From: Saccharopolyspora hirsuta
GTDB taxonomy: Bacteria > Actinomycetota > Actinomycetes > Mycobacteriales > Pseudonocardiaceae
Reading direction: 5' to 3'
DNA: 64,000 nt
NCBI RefSeq assembly: GCF_008630535.1
Contig: NZ_VWPH01000005.1
Location: forward strand, 434,001 to 498,000
Of this stretch, positions 33,906 through 42,325 are shown piece by piece (position 1 is the first letter of the stretch; each line of letters opens with the position of its first letter). The position numbers and the translations under genes were made by a program. The notes below the pieces were generated by a model. That model was not told the origin of the DNA, did not search any database, and saw nothing but the letters and a program-made list of their open reading frames with translations.

Positions 33906-34003
33906 TGCAGTCCGTGCAAAAATGCAGGTGTGCAACATCGGTTCGTCGCAGATGCCCGGAATCGGCACCGGGCCGCGCGGCACGACGGGAACGGACGATC
34001 CGG

Positions 34004-34612
34004 ATGACCGAGGCCACGGCCGAGGAGACCTGCGGGCTGCGCGAGCGCAAGAAGCGCGCCACCCGGCAGGCGCTGCAGGGCGCCGCCATCGGCCTGTTCC
34101 TGGAGCGCGGTGTCGAAGCGGTCACCGTGGAGGACATCTGCGCCCGCGCCCAGGTGTCCCCGCGCACCTTCTTCAACTACTTCACCGCCAAGGAAGAAGT
34201 GCTGGTCCCCTGGACCTCGGACATCGTGGCGCGCACCGCCCGGCACGTCCTGGACCAGCCCGCCGAGCACCCGCCGCTGCGGGTGGCGCACACCGTGCTC
34301 GCGGCCGCGATCGACTCCGCCATGGCCGCCCCGACCTGGCGCGACCAGGCACAGGTGCTGCGCGAGCACCCCGAGCTGATGCCCCGCGTCGTGGTCGCCT
34401 CGCGCGCGCTGGAGGCCGCGCTGGCCGACGGGCTGGCCCAGCGGCTCGACCGGGACCGCGAGGACCTCTACGTCGGACTGCTGGCGAGCACCGCCATCAC
34501 GGCGATGCGCACCGCGATCCAGGCCTGGCACCGGGCGGACCCGGACCTCGCCCCGCACGAGTTCCTGGACCGCGCGTTCGACCTGCTCGGCCGCGGGTTG
34601 CCGTCCGACTGA
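34004..34612 (+). CDS. TetR family transcriptional regulator
   Basis: 202 residues. The N-terminal HTH is VTVEDICARAQVSPRTFFNYFTAKEEVL (about 38-65), matching TetR repressors with the TFFNYF form common in AcrR/MftR-like actinobacterial members. The C-terminal helical ligand domain is undistinguished. It is divergent from the YhgE/Pip-like gene with an inverted repeat in the shared region, so it probably represses that gene and itself. Confidence 0.9.
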   Translation: MTEATAEETCGLRERKKRATRQALQGAAIGLFLERGVEAVTVEDICARAQVSPRTFFNYFTAKEEVLVPWTSDIVARTARHVLDQPAEHPPLRVAHTVLAAAIDSAMAAPTWRDQAQVLREHPELMPRVVVASRALEAALADGLAQRLDRDREDLYVGLLASTAITAMRTAIQAWHRADPDLAPHEFLDRAFDLLGRGLPSD

Positions 34613-34640
34613 CCCGGCCTCGCCCAGCGAAAGGATCGCG

Positions 34641-35270
34641 ATGTCCGACCTCGTCAAGTTGCCCACCGACCCCGTCGAAGCCCGCCGCCGCATCGCCGCG
34701 CGGCTGGACCGGTTCCCGGCCACCGCCATCCCGCTGCGGGACCGCCGACCAGCAGCGGTGGCGGTCGCGCTGGCCAGCGAGAACGGCCAGCTCGGCGTCT
34801 GGATCACCCGGCGGGCCGCGACGCTGCGCGCGCACGCGGGCCAGTTCGCGCTGCCCGGCGGCCGGGTGGACCCGGGCGAGGACGCGCCGGAGGCCGCGCT
34901 GCGCGAGCTGCACGAGGAGCTCGGGGTGTCCGCGGACCAGTGCGACGTGCTCGGTCGGCTGGACGACTACGCGACCCGCTCGGGGTACGTGATCACGCCG
35001 GTGGTGGTGTGGATCGGCGAGGCGCCGCAGCTGGCGCCCAACCCCGCTGAGGTGGCCGGGGTCGACCTGGTGCCGCTGGCCGACCTGGACGTGGAGCCGC
35101 GGTTCGTGCGGATCGCCGAGTCCGATCGCCCGGTGATCCAGCTCCCGCTGCTGGACACCCTCATCCACGCGCCGACGGCGGCCGTGCTGCACCAGTTCCG
35201 CGAGGTCGCGCTGCACGACCGGCACACCGCGGTGGCGGACCTGGAGCAACCGGTTTTCGCCTGGCGCTGA
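34641..35270 (+). CDS. NUDIX hydrolase (CoA pyrophosphatase-like)
   Basis: 209 residues. The full Nudix box GGRVDPGEDAPEAALRELHE followed by ELG (about 73-95) supplies the metal-binding Glu residues. The preceding ITRRAATLRAHAGQFALPGG is the extra motif of the CoA-diphosphatase (NudL) subgroup (LLTxRxxxxRxxxGxxxFPGG). It would cut CoA or similar nucleotides to phosphopantetheine and 3',5'-ADP. It follows the TetR gene by 28 bp on the same strand. Confidence 0.9.
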   Translation: MSDLVKLPTDPVEARRRIAARLDRFPATAIPLRDRRPAAVAVALASENGQLGVWITRRAATLRAHAGQFALPGGRVDPGEDAPEAALRELHEELGVSADQCDVLGRLDDYATRSGYVITPVVVWIGEAPQLAPNPAEVAGVDLVPLADLDVEPRFVRIAESDRPVIQLPLLDTLIHAPTAAVLHQFREVALHDRHTAVADLEQPVFAWR

Positions 35271-35317
35271 CCGCGCGGGCGTAGCCTGGACCTGGAGGGA
35301 ATTCCGGGAGCTTTCTG

Positions 35318-36259
35318 ATGCGGCGCGAGTTGCTGCGCGCGTTGTCCGCAGCGCTGTTCGTGCTCGCGGTGCTCGGCGGAGTTGCGTGCAGCCCGTCCCA
35401 GCCACCGCGCGCCGGGGCTCCCTCGCCGCCAGCAGGCGGTGCACCGGCAGCCGCGCTCGCGCCGGTGCTCGCGGTCAAGATCGACAACGTGCCGGACGCC
35501 CGGCCACCAGTGGGCATCGGTGCGGCGAACCTGATCTACGTCGAGCCGGTCGAAGGCGGCTACAGCCGCCTGCTGGCGATCTTCGCCGGACAGCTTCCAC
35601 CGCTGGTCGGGCCGGTGCGCAGCGCGCGGGAGACCGACGCCGAGCTGCTCCCCCAGTTCGGCCACCCCACGCTGGCCTACTCGGGCGCGGCACCCGAGCT
35701 GCTGCCCGTGATCGACGCCGCACCGCTGACCGATGCCTCCGACTCCAACCAGCCCGCCGCCTACTCCCGCGACGAAGCGCGCCCGGTGCCGCACAACCTG
35801 TTCCTCGATCCGGCCAAGCTTCCTCCCGGCGCGGACTGGCCCGCGCAGAACCGCCCGGTCACCGGACCTGCTCCCGCCGGTGGGAGGCCGACCGACCACT
35901 ACGAGGTCAGCTTCCCGGCCGCCACCGCGGCGTTCTACTGGTCCCCGCAGGACCAGCGGTGGCAGGTGTCGATGGACGGCCAGCCCTACGCGGCGGTCGA
36001 CACCGGTCGCCTCGGCGCGCCGACCGTGGTGATCCAGCGGGTGCAGGTGCGGGAATCGGCGATCCGCGACGCGGCGGGCAACCCGTCACCGATCGCCGAG
36101 ACCGTCGGCAGCGGCCCGGTCGTGGTGCTGCGGGACGGGCGCGCCTTCGACGGCACCTGGTCCCGCCCGGCCCGGGACGCCGCGACCACCTACACCGGCC
36201 TGTCGGGCGAGCCGCTGCCGGTCGCGTCCGGCCAGGTCTGGATCGTGCTCACGCCATGA
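35318..36259 (+). CDS. DUF3048 domain lipoprotein
   Basis: 313 residues with the lipoprotein signal MRRELLRALSAALFVLAVLGGVAC, a Pro/Ala linker, then DUF3048: VLAVKIDNVPDARPPVGIGAANLIYVEPVEGGYSRLLAIF and VGPVRSARETDAELL. These YerB-like proteins sit on the outer face of the cell membrane and their function is not established. The start of the CapA-like gene overlaps its stop by 4 nt, so the two are translated together. Confidence 0.9.
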   Translation: MRRELLRALSAALFVLAVLGGVACSPSQPPRAGAPSPPAGGAPAAALAPVLAVKIDNVPDARPPVGIGAANLIYVEPVEGGYSRLLAIFAGQLPPLVGPVRSARETDAELLPQFGHPTLAYSGAAPELLPVIDAAPLTDASDSNQPAAYSRDEARPVPHNLFLDPAKLPPGADWPAQNRPVTGPAPAGGRPTDHYEVSFPAATAAFYWSPQDQRWQVSMDGQPYAAVDTGRLGAPTVVIQRVQVRESAIRDAAGNPSPIAETVGSGPVVVLRDGRAFDGTWSRPARDAATTYTGLSGEPLPVASGQVWIVLTP

Positions 36260-37344
36260 AGCTGTTCCTGTGCGGCGATGTGATGCCCGGTCGCGGCGTG
36301 GACCAGATCCTGCCGCACCCCGGTGATCCCGCCCTGCACGAGCCCTACCTGCAGGACGCGCGCAGCTACGTGGCGGCCGCCGAGGAGCGCAACGGGCCGA
36401 TCCGCTGCCCGGTCGGGTTCGCCTGGCCCTGGGGCAGCGCGCTGCGGGCCATCGAGGAGGCCGCGCCGGACGTGCGGGTGATCAACCTCGAGTCCAGCAT
36501 CACCCGCGACGGCTGCTTCGCCGCGGACAAGGGTTTGCACTACCGGATGAACCCGGACAACGTGGACTGCTTGCGCGCGGGCCGCCCGGACGTGTGCAGC
36601 CTGGCCAACAACCACGTCCTGGACTTCGGCCGCCAGGGCCTGGCCGACACGCTCGACGCGCTGTCCCGGGCCGGGCTGCGCTGGGTGGGCGCCGGGCGCG
36701 ACGCCGCCGAAGCGCACCGCCCGGTGCTGGTCGGCACACCGCGAGGCCGGGTGGCGGTGTTCGGCTGCGGGGCCGCTTCCAGCGGGATCCCGGGCGGCTG
36801 GGCGGCGACCTCGCGACGGCCTGGCGTCCACTTCCTGCCGGACCTCTCCGACCGGCGGGCGGCCGAGCTCACCGCCGAGATCCGCGAGCGGACCAGGCCC
36901 GGCGACGTCGTGGTCGTCTCGCTGCACTGGGGAAGCAACTGGCAGTACCAGGTGACCGCGGAGCAGATCCGCTTCGCGCACCGCCTGATCGACGGCGGCG
37001 TGCACGTGGTGCACGGCCACTCCTCGCACCACCCGCGGCCGATCGAGGTCTACCGCGGGCGCCTGGTCCTCTACGGCTGCGGCGACTTCATCGACGACTA
37101 CGAGGGGATCCCCGGCTACGAGAGCTACCGGGACGACCTCCGCCTGCTGTTCTTCGCCACCCTCACCCCGGCCGGCGAACTGGCCGAGCTGCGCATGCTG
37201 CCGATGCAGGCCCGCCGGATGCGCCTGCACCCGGCCTCGACCGCCGACGCCGAGTGGCTCCGCGACACCCTGACCCGGATCAGCGCCGACTTCGGCACCG
37301 AGATCTCCCTGTCCGACGGGACGCTGCACGCCCACCACCGCTGA
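36256..37344 (+). CDS. CapA family protein (PGA-synthesis CapA-like metallophosphatase fold)
   Basis: 362 residues with no signal peptide. Metal-binding motifs of the CapA/metallophos_2 fold are seen: FLCGDVMPGRGVD (5-17), INLESSIT, NNHVLDFGRQGL, VVSLHWGSNW and HGHSSHHPR. CapA takes part in poly-gamma-glutamate capsule production in Bacillus, but most actinobacterial homologues lack capBC, as here, and their role is open. Coupling to the DUF3048 lipoprotein suggests an envelope function. Confidence 0.9.
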   Translation: MKLFLCGDVMPGRGVDQILPHPGDPALHEPYLQDARSYVAAAEERNGPIRCPVGFAWPWGSALRAIEEAAPDVRVINLESSITRDGCFAADKGLHYRMNPDNVDCLRAGRPDVCSLANNHVLDFGRQGLADTLDALSRAGLRWVGAGRDAAEAHRPVLVGTPRGRVAVFGCGAASSGIPGGWAATSRRPGVHFLPDLSDRRAAELTAEIRERTRPGDVVVVSLHWGSNWQYQVTAEQIRFAHRLIDGGVHVVHGHSSHHPRPIEVYRGRLVLYGCGDFIDDYEGIPGYESYRDDLRLLFFATLTPAGELAELRMLPMQARRMRLHPASTADAEWLRDTLTRISADFGTEISLSDGTLHAHHR

Positions 37345-37385
37345 GTCCGAAGTGGACCGGCCCGGGTCCGGGGTAGAACGGGGAC

Positions 37386-38375
37386 ATGCGAGCGATCGTC
37401 CTCTCCACCACCGCCGAAGGCCCCACCTGGCTGGAACGGCACGACCTCGAACCCCCGGAACCGGAGGACGCCGAGATCGTCGTCGAAGTCCGCGCCGCCG
37501 CGCTGAACCACGCCGACCTCGACGAACTCGCCGGCACCTACGCCTCGGCGCAACGCCGGGCGGACCGCCCGCACGTCGTCGGCTCGGACCTCGCGGGAGT
37601 CGTCACCTCGGTCGGCAGCGCGGTGTCCGGAGTGCGGCCCGGCGACCACGTGATGGCGATGGTCGACGGAGCCTTCGCCGACCGGGTCGCGTTCGACCAC
37701 CGGATCGCGCTGCCCGTGCCGGACGCCCTGAACTGGCCCGAAGCCGCGGCCCTGCCATCGGCGCTGATGACCGAGCACGACGCCCTGCTGAACCAGGGAC
37801 AGCTCGCCCCCGGCCAGAGCGTGCTGATCACGGCGGCAACCTCCGGGGTCGGCCTGATCGCGCTGGACATCGCGCAGTGGGCGGGAGCGGCCCAGGTCTT
37901 CGCGACGACCACGAGCCCGCAGAAGGAACTCCTGCTCACCGCCCGCGGCGCGCGAGCCGTCAACACCCGCAGCACCGACCTGGCCGAGACGGTGCTGGCC
38001 GCCACCGGCGGCCGGGGCGTCGACCTGGTCGTCGACCACGTCGGCGGCGCCCTCCTGGACGCCTGCATCGCGGCCACCCGCATCGGCGGCACCGTCGTGC
38101 AGGTGGGCCGGGCGAGCGGTCCGGTCTCGACGATCGACGTGGACCGCCTGGCCTACCGCCGCGTCCACCTGATCGGCACCACCTTCCGCACCCGCGGCGC
38201 GGACGACCGGGCCCGCATCGCGCAGGCGATCCGCACCCACCTGCTCCCAGCGGTCGCGGACGGCCGAGTCCGCCCGCATGTCCACGAGGTCATCGCGCTG
38301 GCCCAAGCCGCCAGGGCCCGCGCGGAACTGGCAACCCCCACCTCAGCAGGCAAGATCGTCCTCGACTTCCGCTGA
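37386..38375 (+). CDS. Quinone oxidoreductase-like MDR family protein
   Basis: 329 residues of the medium-chain dehydrogenase fold. The N-terminal GroES-like part has AAALNHADLDELAGTY and HVVGSDLAGVVTSVGSAVSGVRPGDHV. The Rossmann part has VLITAATSGVGLIALDIAQWAGAAQVFA. The Cys/His zinc ligands of alcohol dehydrogenases are absent, so it belongs to the zinc-free NADPH quinone/enone reductase group. Substrate unknown. Confidence 0.9.
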   Translation: MRAIVLSTTAEGPTWLERHDLEPPEPEDAEIVVEVRAAALNHADLDELAGTYASAQRRADRPHVVGSDLAGVVTSVGSAVSGVRPGDHVMAMVDGAFADRVAFDHRIALPVPDALNWPEAAALPSALMTEHDALLNQGQLAPGQSVLITAATSGVGLIALDIAQWAGAAQVFATTTSPQKELLLTARGARAVNTRSTDLAETVLAATGGRGVDLVVDHVGGALLDACIAATRIGGTVVQVGRASGPVSTIDVDRLAYRRVHLIGTTFRTRGADDRARIAQAIRTHLLPAVADGRVRPHVHEVIALAQAARARAELATPTSAGKIVLDFR

Positions 38376-38474
38376 CCGGCTGATCCGGAGGAGTACCGAG
38401 GTCACCAGAAGTAACGGCTGGACGGCTCATCGAGTGATCTTGTTCCGCACCCGCCACGCGAGGTCTGCCAGGCG

Positions 38475-38480
38475 TTAGAC
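38475..38480 (+). promoter_or_regulatory. Candidate -10 element for a leaderless four-gene operon
   Basis: TTAGAC ends 8 nt before the GTG start of the Crp-type gene, and no ribosome site precedes that GTG. This spacing fits a leaderless message. No convincing -35 hexamer is visible. Confidence 0.3.
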
Positions 38481-38488
38481 ACAACACC

Positions 38489-39244
38489 GTGAACGGGGCA
38501 AACGACTACCGCGCAGGACGCGGTTTCCGATCCCTCATTCCCACCCGGTCCTGGTCGACCATGGTCCAGCAGGGCATCCGAGCAAGACATCAGGCCGGTG
38601 ACCGGCTGCTGCACCAAGGCACCCCGGGAGGCTGGGTGCTGTTGTGCCTGTCCGGACGGTTGAAGGTGGTCTACGCCGAGCCCGACGGTCGTGAACTGAT
38701 GCTCGCGGTCCGCGGGCCCGGCGACGTGATCGGCGAATTCTCCAGCCGCGACGGACTGCCCAGATCGGCCACGGTGCAAGCGATCGAGCCGGGTATCACG
38801 TCCAAGCTCGGCGACCGCCGCTTCACCGAACTCGTCGAGACCCTGGGGCTGAAGTCGCAGCTAGACGGCTACATCATGGGCAAGCTGCGGGCCAGCGCCG
38901 CACACGCTTGGCAGCTCGCCCACCACACCACCGCGACCAGGTTGGCGGACCTGATCACCGCGTTGATCGACGTGGCCGGACCCGACCACCCAGCTCCCAC
39001 GACCATCGCCATGCCGCAGGAGGAGCTGGCAGCCGCGCTCGGGCTCGCGAGATCGGCGATCACCCCGGTGCTCGCCAGGTGGAAGTCCGCCGGGCTGATC
39101 CGGATCTCGCGCGGCAAGCTCCACGTCACCGACCCCGAGGCGCTGCTGCAACTCCGGAGCACCGATGTGTCCAGTTCTGGACAGAACCCGCCGCGGCAAC
39201 CGGGCAACCTCCTTCCCGTCCTGCGAACCCGACTGCGGAGGTGA
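38489..39244 (+). CDS. Crp/Fnr family transcriptional regulator
   Basis: 251 residues from a GTG. Residues 33-118 form a cyclic-nucleotide-binding beta roll; the phosphate-binding cassette GEFSSRDGLPRSATVQA (82-98) keeps the Gly-Glu and Arg-Ser residues that hold a cyclic nucleotide. After a long helix (about 122-165) comes a winged helix with IAMPQEELAAALGLARSAITPVLARWKSAGL (173-203). It is the first gene of a tight operon whose next gene encodes a cyclase-like protein, so it may sense that protein's product. The last 25 residues are a Pro/Arg-rich extension without known function. Confidence 0.9.
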   Translation: MNGANDYRAGRGFRSLIPTRSWSTMVQQGIRARHQAGDRLLHQGTPGGWVLLCLSGRLKVVYAEPDGRELMLAVRGPGDVIGEFSSRDGLPRSATVQAIEPGITSKLGDRRFTELVETLGLKSQLDGYIMGKLRASAAHAWQLAHHTTATRLADLITALIDVAGPDHPAPTTIAMPQEELAAALGLARSAITPVLARWKSAGLIRISRGKLHVTDPEALLQLRSTDVSSSGQNPPRQPGNLLPVLRTRLRR

Positions 39245-39248
39245 ACCG

Positions 39249-40211
39249 GTGGACGACCAGTCCCGGGAGATCAATCGCCCCATCGGCGAGTACATCGGCA
39301 TCCTGGCCGTGGACGTGCACGGCTTCAGCAAGCACAACAATGTGCAGCAGCAGACCATCGTGGAGGTCTTGGCAGACGTCCTGCAGCAGGCCACCATCCG
39401 CACCGGCCTGCGGAGCGACTGGGATGACCGCTTCCGAGCACATCGTGGTGACGGCTACCTCATGAGCGTTCCCCAGGACCTGGTCGCCGTCGTCGTCGAC
39501 AGGTTCTTCGACGCCCTGCAGGCCGAGCTGCGCCGCCGGGCCCCGCAGCTCCGCACCAACGACATCACGCTCAGGCTGCGGGCGAGTTTGCACCTGGGCC
39601 CCGTCCGAGCGTTCGACGCGCTGCTGACCGACTCCCCCAGCGGCAGGATCATGGTCGATGTCGGCCGCATGGTCGACGCGAAGTCCGTCAAAGCGCTCCT
39701 CGACCACTCGGACCCGGCCGTGACCCACGTGGCGGTGGTGATCTCGAGCTCGGTGATGGACGAGGTCGTGGCTGCCGGTCACACCGCCCGACAGCGCACC
39801 GAGTTCGTGCAGGCCCCGCTGGAGGTCGACGCCAAGGAGTACTCGGGGGTCGGATACCTGCGCGTACCGGCCCCGTCGGGCGAACTGCTCCGCTCGGGAT
39901 TGCTCTCCGGCCAGCCCGAGCCGGAACCGGATGGTGGAGTCGCACCGAGCAGCGGTGTCCAGAACAACTTGCACGGGTACGCGCGGAACGTCATCCAGAC
40001 CGGTGCGATGGGGGACTTCACGGACCAATCGGCGCGGAGCAACGGCGGCATCGCGGTGAGCGGCAGCAACAACACCACCGCAGGCCGGGACATCGACCGG
40101 TCCCAGAACAAGCAGGAGTTCTCCGGCCGCTTCCACACGCGGGGCGACTCCAACTTCAGCCCGTCCAGCGGTCGACGTGTCGGCTCCGGAAACACCGCGG
40201 AGGAGCAGTGA
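39249..40211 (+). CDS. Class III nucleotidyl cyclase-like protein with C-terminal RHIM-like, Gly/Asn-rich tail
   Basis: 320 residues from a GTG with GGAGGT about 7 nt upstream, 4 nt after the Crp stop. Residues 16-205 resemble a class III cyclase homology domain: ILAVDVHGFSK (D22), HRGDGYLMSVP (D68) and LRLRASLHLGPV; D22 and D68 match the two metal-binding Asp positions. After a Pro/Glu linker the tail has LHGYARNVIQTGAMGD (241-256), close to the bacterial RHIM-like amyloid pattern (VIQxG), and GSNNTTAGRDIDRS (272-285), repeated in modified form at the N-terminus of the next protein. Cyclase activity is not assured, because the purine-specifying residues are unclear. It is a candidate effector or sensor paired with the next gene. 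Confidence 0.65.
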   Translation: MDDQSREINRPIGEYIGILAVDVHGFSKHNNVQQQTIVEVLADVLQQATIRTGLRSDWDDRFRAHRGDGYLMSVPQDLVAVVVDRFFDALQAELRRRAPQLRTNDITLRLRASLHLGPVRAFDALLTDSPSGRIMVDVGRMVDAKSVKALLDHSDPAVTHVAVVISSSVMDEVVAAGHTARQRTEFVQAPLEVDAKEYSGVGYLRVPAPSGELLRSGLLSGQPEPEPDGGVAPSSGVQNNLHGYARNVIQTGAMGDFTDQSARSNGGIAVSGSNNTTAGRDIDRSQNKQEFSGRFHTRGDSNFSPSSGRRVGSGNTAEEQ

Positions 40212-42301
40212 GCGCGGTGAACTACGACGTCGACGACCTCGGCATGCTCGACCCGCCCAACCGGACAGCGTCTGAACCGACGCCGCTCGTCGAGGCACCA
40301 GCGCTCCAACCCGAGGCGGACGAAGCGGTCCACCAGCCCACCGCCTCGGTGGTGGGCAGCGGCAACGTCACCGCGCAGCGGGACGTCGACCAGTCCGTCA
40401 ACCTGAACATCCTCAGCAACGAGCTTGCTGAAGTCGTGCTCGCCACTGCCCGTGCCCAGCAGCGAATCGGGCGCGGCTTGCAGGACGACGAAGCCCTCGA
40501 GCGCCTGTCCGCGAGCTACGAACCACCGCCGGGCCTGCTCGGTGAGGAGCCCGAAACCGCGTTCCGCATTCTGCGCGACCGGCGAGTGCTGATGATCACC
40601 GCGAAGGAACGCGAAGGCGGACAGTTCGCCGCCGCGCTGCGGTTGGGCCACGAGCTGCAGAAGGAGCACACCGGCCTGGTGGTCCGCGAGGAGCTGTTCG
40701 AGCAGAAGCTCGGCTTGCAGGCCAAGACGCTGCTGGTCGAGCACGAACCCGCCGTGGTCCTGGTCGACCTCCGGTGGGCCGGTGAAGAGGATTTCGAGAA
40801 CGTTCGCCGCGGGCTGGTGGAGTTCACCAAGCAGCTGGAGGTGCCCTACCGGAGCTACCTCGTCCTGATCGTTCCGCAGGAGCAGGCGCGCAAGTTCGAT
40901 GGTGTGCTCCCCAACCGGATGCACTGGCTGCAGAATCCCCCGTCCACCGAGGTCTTCGCCAAGCACGCTGTCGTGCCGAACCCGAAGGACCTGGTCCGAG
41001 GGGATGTCGAGAAGGCCTTGGACTCCCTGTGGCCACCGCGGGTCAAGGAAATCGCCGAAGAGGTGTCCGACCGCCATGCTCGTGGCGAAGATCCCGAACA
41101 GGCGCTCCTAGCCGCTCTCCACGAGCGCTCGCAGGCGCACACCCCGGAGTGGCGGAAGAAGATCAGCCGGCACCAGGCGGAGGGGCACACCGAGTGGGTC
41201 GCGCTGCTCCTGGCGGCCAGCCTCCTGGAGGAGGCGTCCGCCCAGCACATCGTCGCAGCGTCCAAGGAGCTCTTGGCGTGCAGCGGCATCAAACCCGCCG
41301 AGGTCAACCCGTTGCTGAGCCCCAGCCCGCACACCAAGTTGTTGCAGCTGGAGGACGATTTCGATGCCGGAACGCGCAAGTTCCGGCCGCGCGGATCCGG
41401 CCAGCAAGTGCTGCAGCACGTGTGGCGGGAGCATCACGACCTCCGGAAGACACTCCTGGGGTGGATCGGCGTTCTCCCCCGGAAGATCCGCGACTTGGCG
41501 CAAGAGGAGTTGGAGCAGGTAGCGGACCGCGTCGCCGAGCTCGCCGCCCAAGACGGTCCGCGCATCGCGATCCTGCTCGCCGATTCGTGGGCGAAGACCG
41601 ACGACGGGAAGCCGGACGACTACCGCCGGTCGATCGCCGTTCGGCTGTTGACCACGACCGCCACCGACCTGTCGTTGGGCAAGCCCGTCCGGCAGAAGCT
41701 CTGGGAGTGGTCGCAGGACCCCAGCGCCGACCGCCAGCTGCTAACCGCGGAGGTCTGCGCCGGGATCGGCCAAGCGTTCCCACGCGTCGCCCTGACCCGC
41801 CTCAAGCACCTGGCCAACTCGGAGCACGACCTGGTGCGCGCAGCGGTCCGAAGAGCTGTCGAGCAGATCGGGGCCGAGCTCGGTGCGTCGACGTTCCTGC
41901 GCTACCTGGCGGAGTGGTTCGAGAACGCCACCCCGGGCCGGATGCTGATCCTGGCGGAGACCGTCGCGACCGTGCTCAGCGACCGGGCGCTGGACGTCGA
42001 CGCCGATGCCGCGGCGTCGTTCTGGCAACAGGCCCTGACGACCATGCCGCCCGAGAACCTGCGTCCGGTGGTCGAGAGCTGGCTGGTCGCCACGGCCAAA
42101 GCCCCGCCCGAGCAGCGCGACGTCCTGGTCGAGCCGCTGGTCGCGGCCGCTGAGCACGACTCGCGCCGCATCGCGCAGCTGCAGTCCGCCAGCCGGTTCG
42201 GTCGGACGTACTTGGACCTCAGCTCGCTGGAGGCGGACCTGTCCGACGCCGTGCACCACCTGTGGACCCGGTTGGACGAAGTCGATCCGGTCCGGTTGTG
42301 A
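40208..42301 (+). CDS. Large protein: shared Gly/Asn motif, degenerate NTPase-like region, HEAT-like helical repeats
   Basis: 697 residues from a GTG overlapping the cyclase-like stop by 4 nt. Residues 1-49 are disordered; VVGSGNVTAQRDVDQSVNLN (48-67) echoes the tail of the preceding protein. Residues 125-250 look like an NTPase core: RRVLMITAKEREGGQFAAAL sits where a P-loop would be but has no GK[ST], and AVVLVDLRWAG is Walker B-like. The remainder (about 270-690) is helical with HEAT-like repeat spacing (QAFPRVALTRLKHLANSEHDLVRAAVRRAVEQIG). I do not recognise a named family. I infer an inactive STAND-like scaffold whose N-terminal motif could template or dock with the cyclase-like protein. 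Confidence 0.6.
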   Translation: MSAVNYDVDDLGMLDPPNRTASEPTPLVEAPALQPEADEAVHQPTASVVGSGNVTAQRDVDQSVNLNILSNELAEVVLATARAQQRIGRGLQDDEALERLSASYEPPPGLLGEEPETAFRILRDRRVLMITAKEREGGQFAAALRLGHELQKEHTGLVVREELFEQKLGLQAKTLLVEHEPAVVLVDLRWAGEEDFENVRRGLVEFTKQLEVPYRSYLVLIVPQEQARKFDGVLPNRMHWLQNPPSTEVFAKHAVVPNPKDLVRGDVEKALDSLWPPRVKEIAEEVSDRHARGEDPEQALLAALHERSQAHTPEWRKKISRHQAEGHTEWVALLLAASLLEEASAQHIVAASKELLACSGIKPAEVNPLLSPSPHTKLLQLEDDFDAGTRKFRPRGSGQQVLQHVWREHHDLRKTLLGWIGVLPRKIRDLAQEELEQVADRVAELAAQDGPRIAILLADSWAKTDDGKPDDYRRSIAVRLLTTTATDLSLGKPVRQKLWEWSQDPSADRQLLTAEVCAGIGQAFPRVALTRLKHLANSEHDLVRAAVRRAVEQIGAELGASTFLRYLAEWFENATPGRMLILAETVATVLSDRALDVDADAAASFWQQALTTMPPENLRPVVESWLVATAKAPPEQRDVLVEPLVAAAEHDSRRIAQLQSASRFGRTYLDLSSLEADLSDAVHHLWTRLDEVDPVRL

Positions 42302-42325
42302 CGCAGCGAGAGGAGGTAGGCGCAC

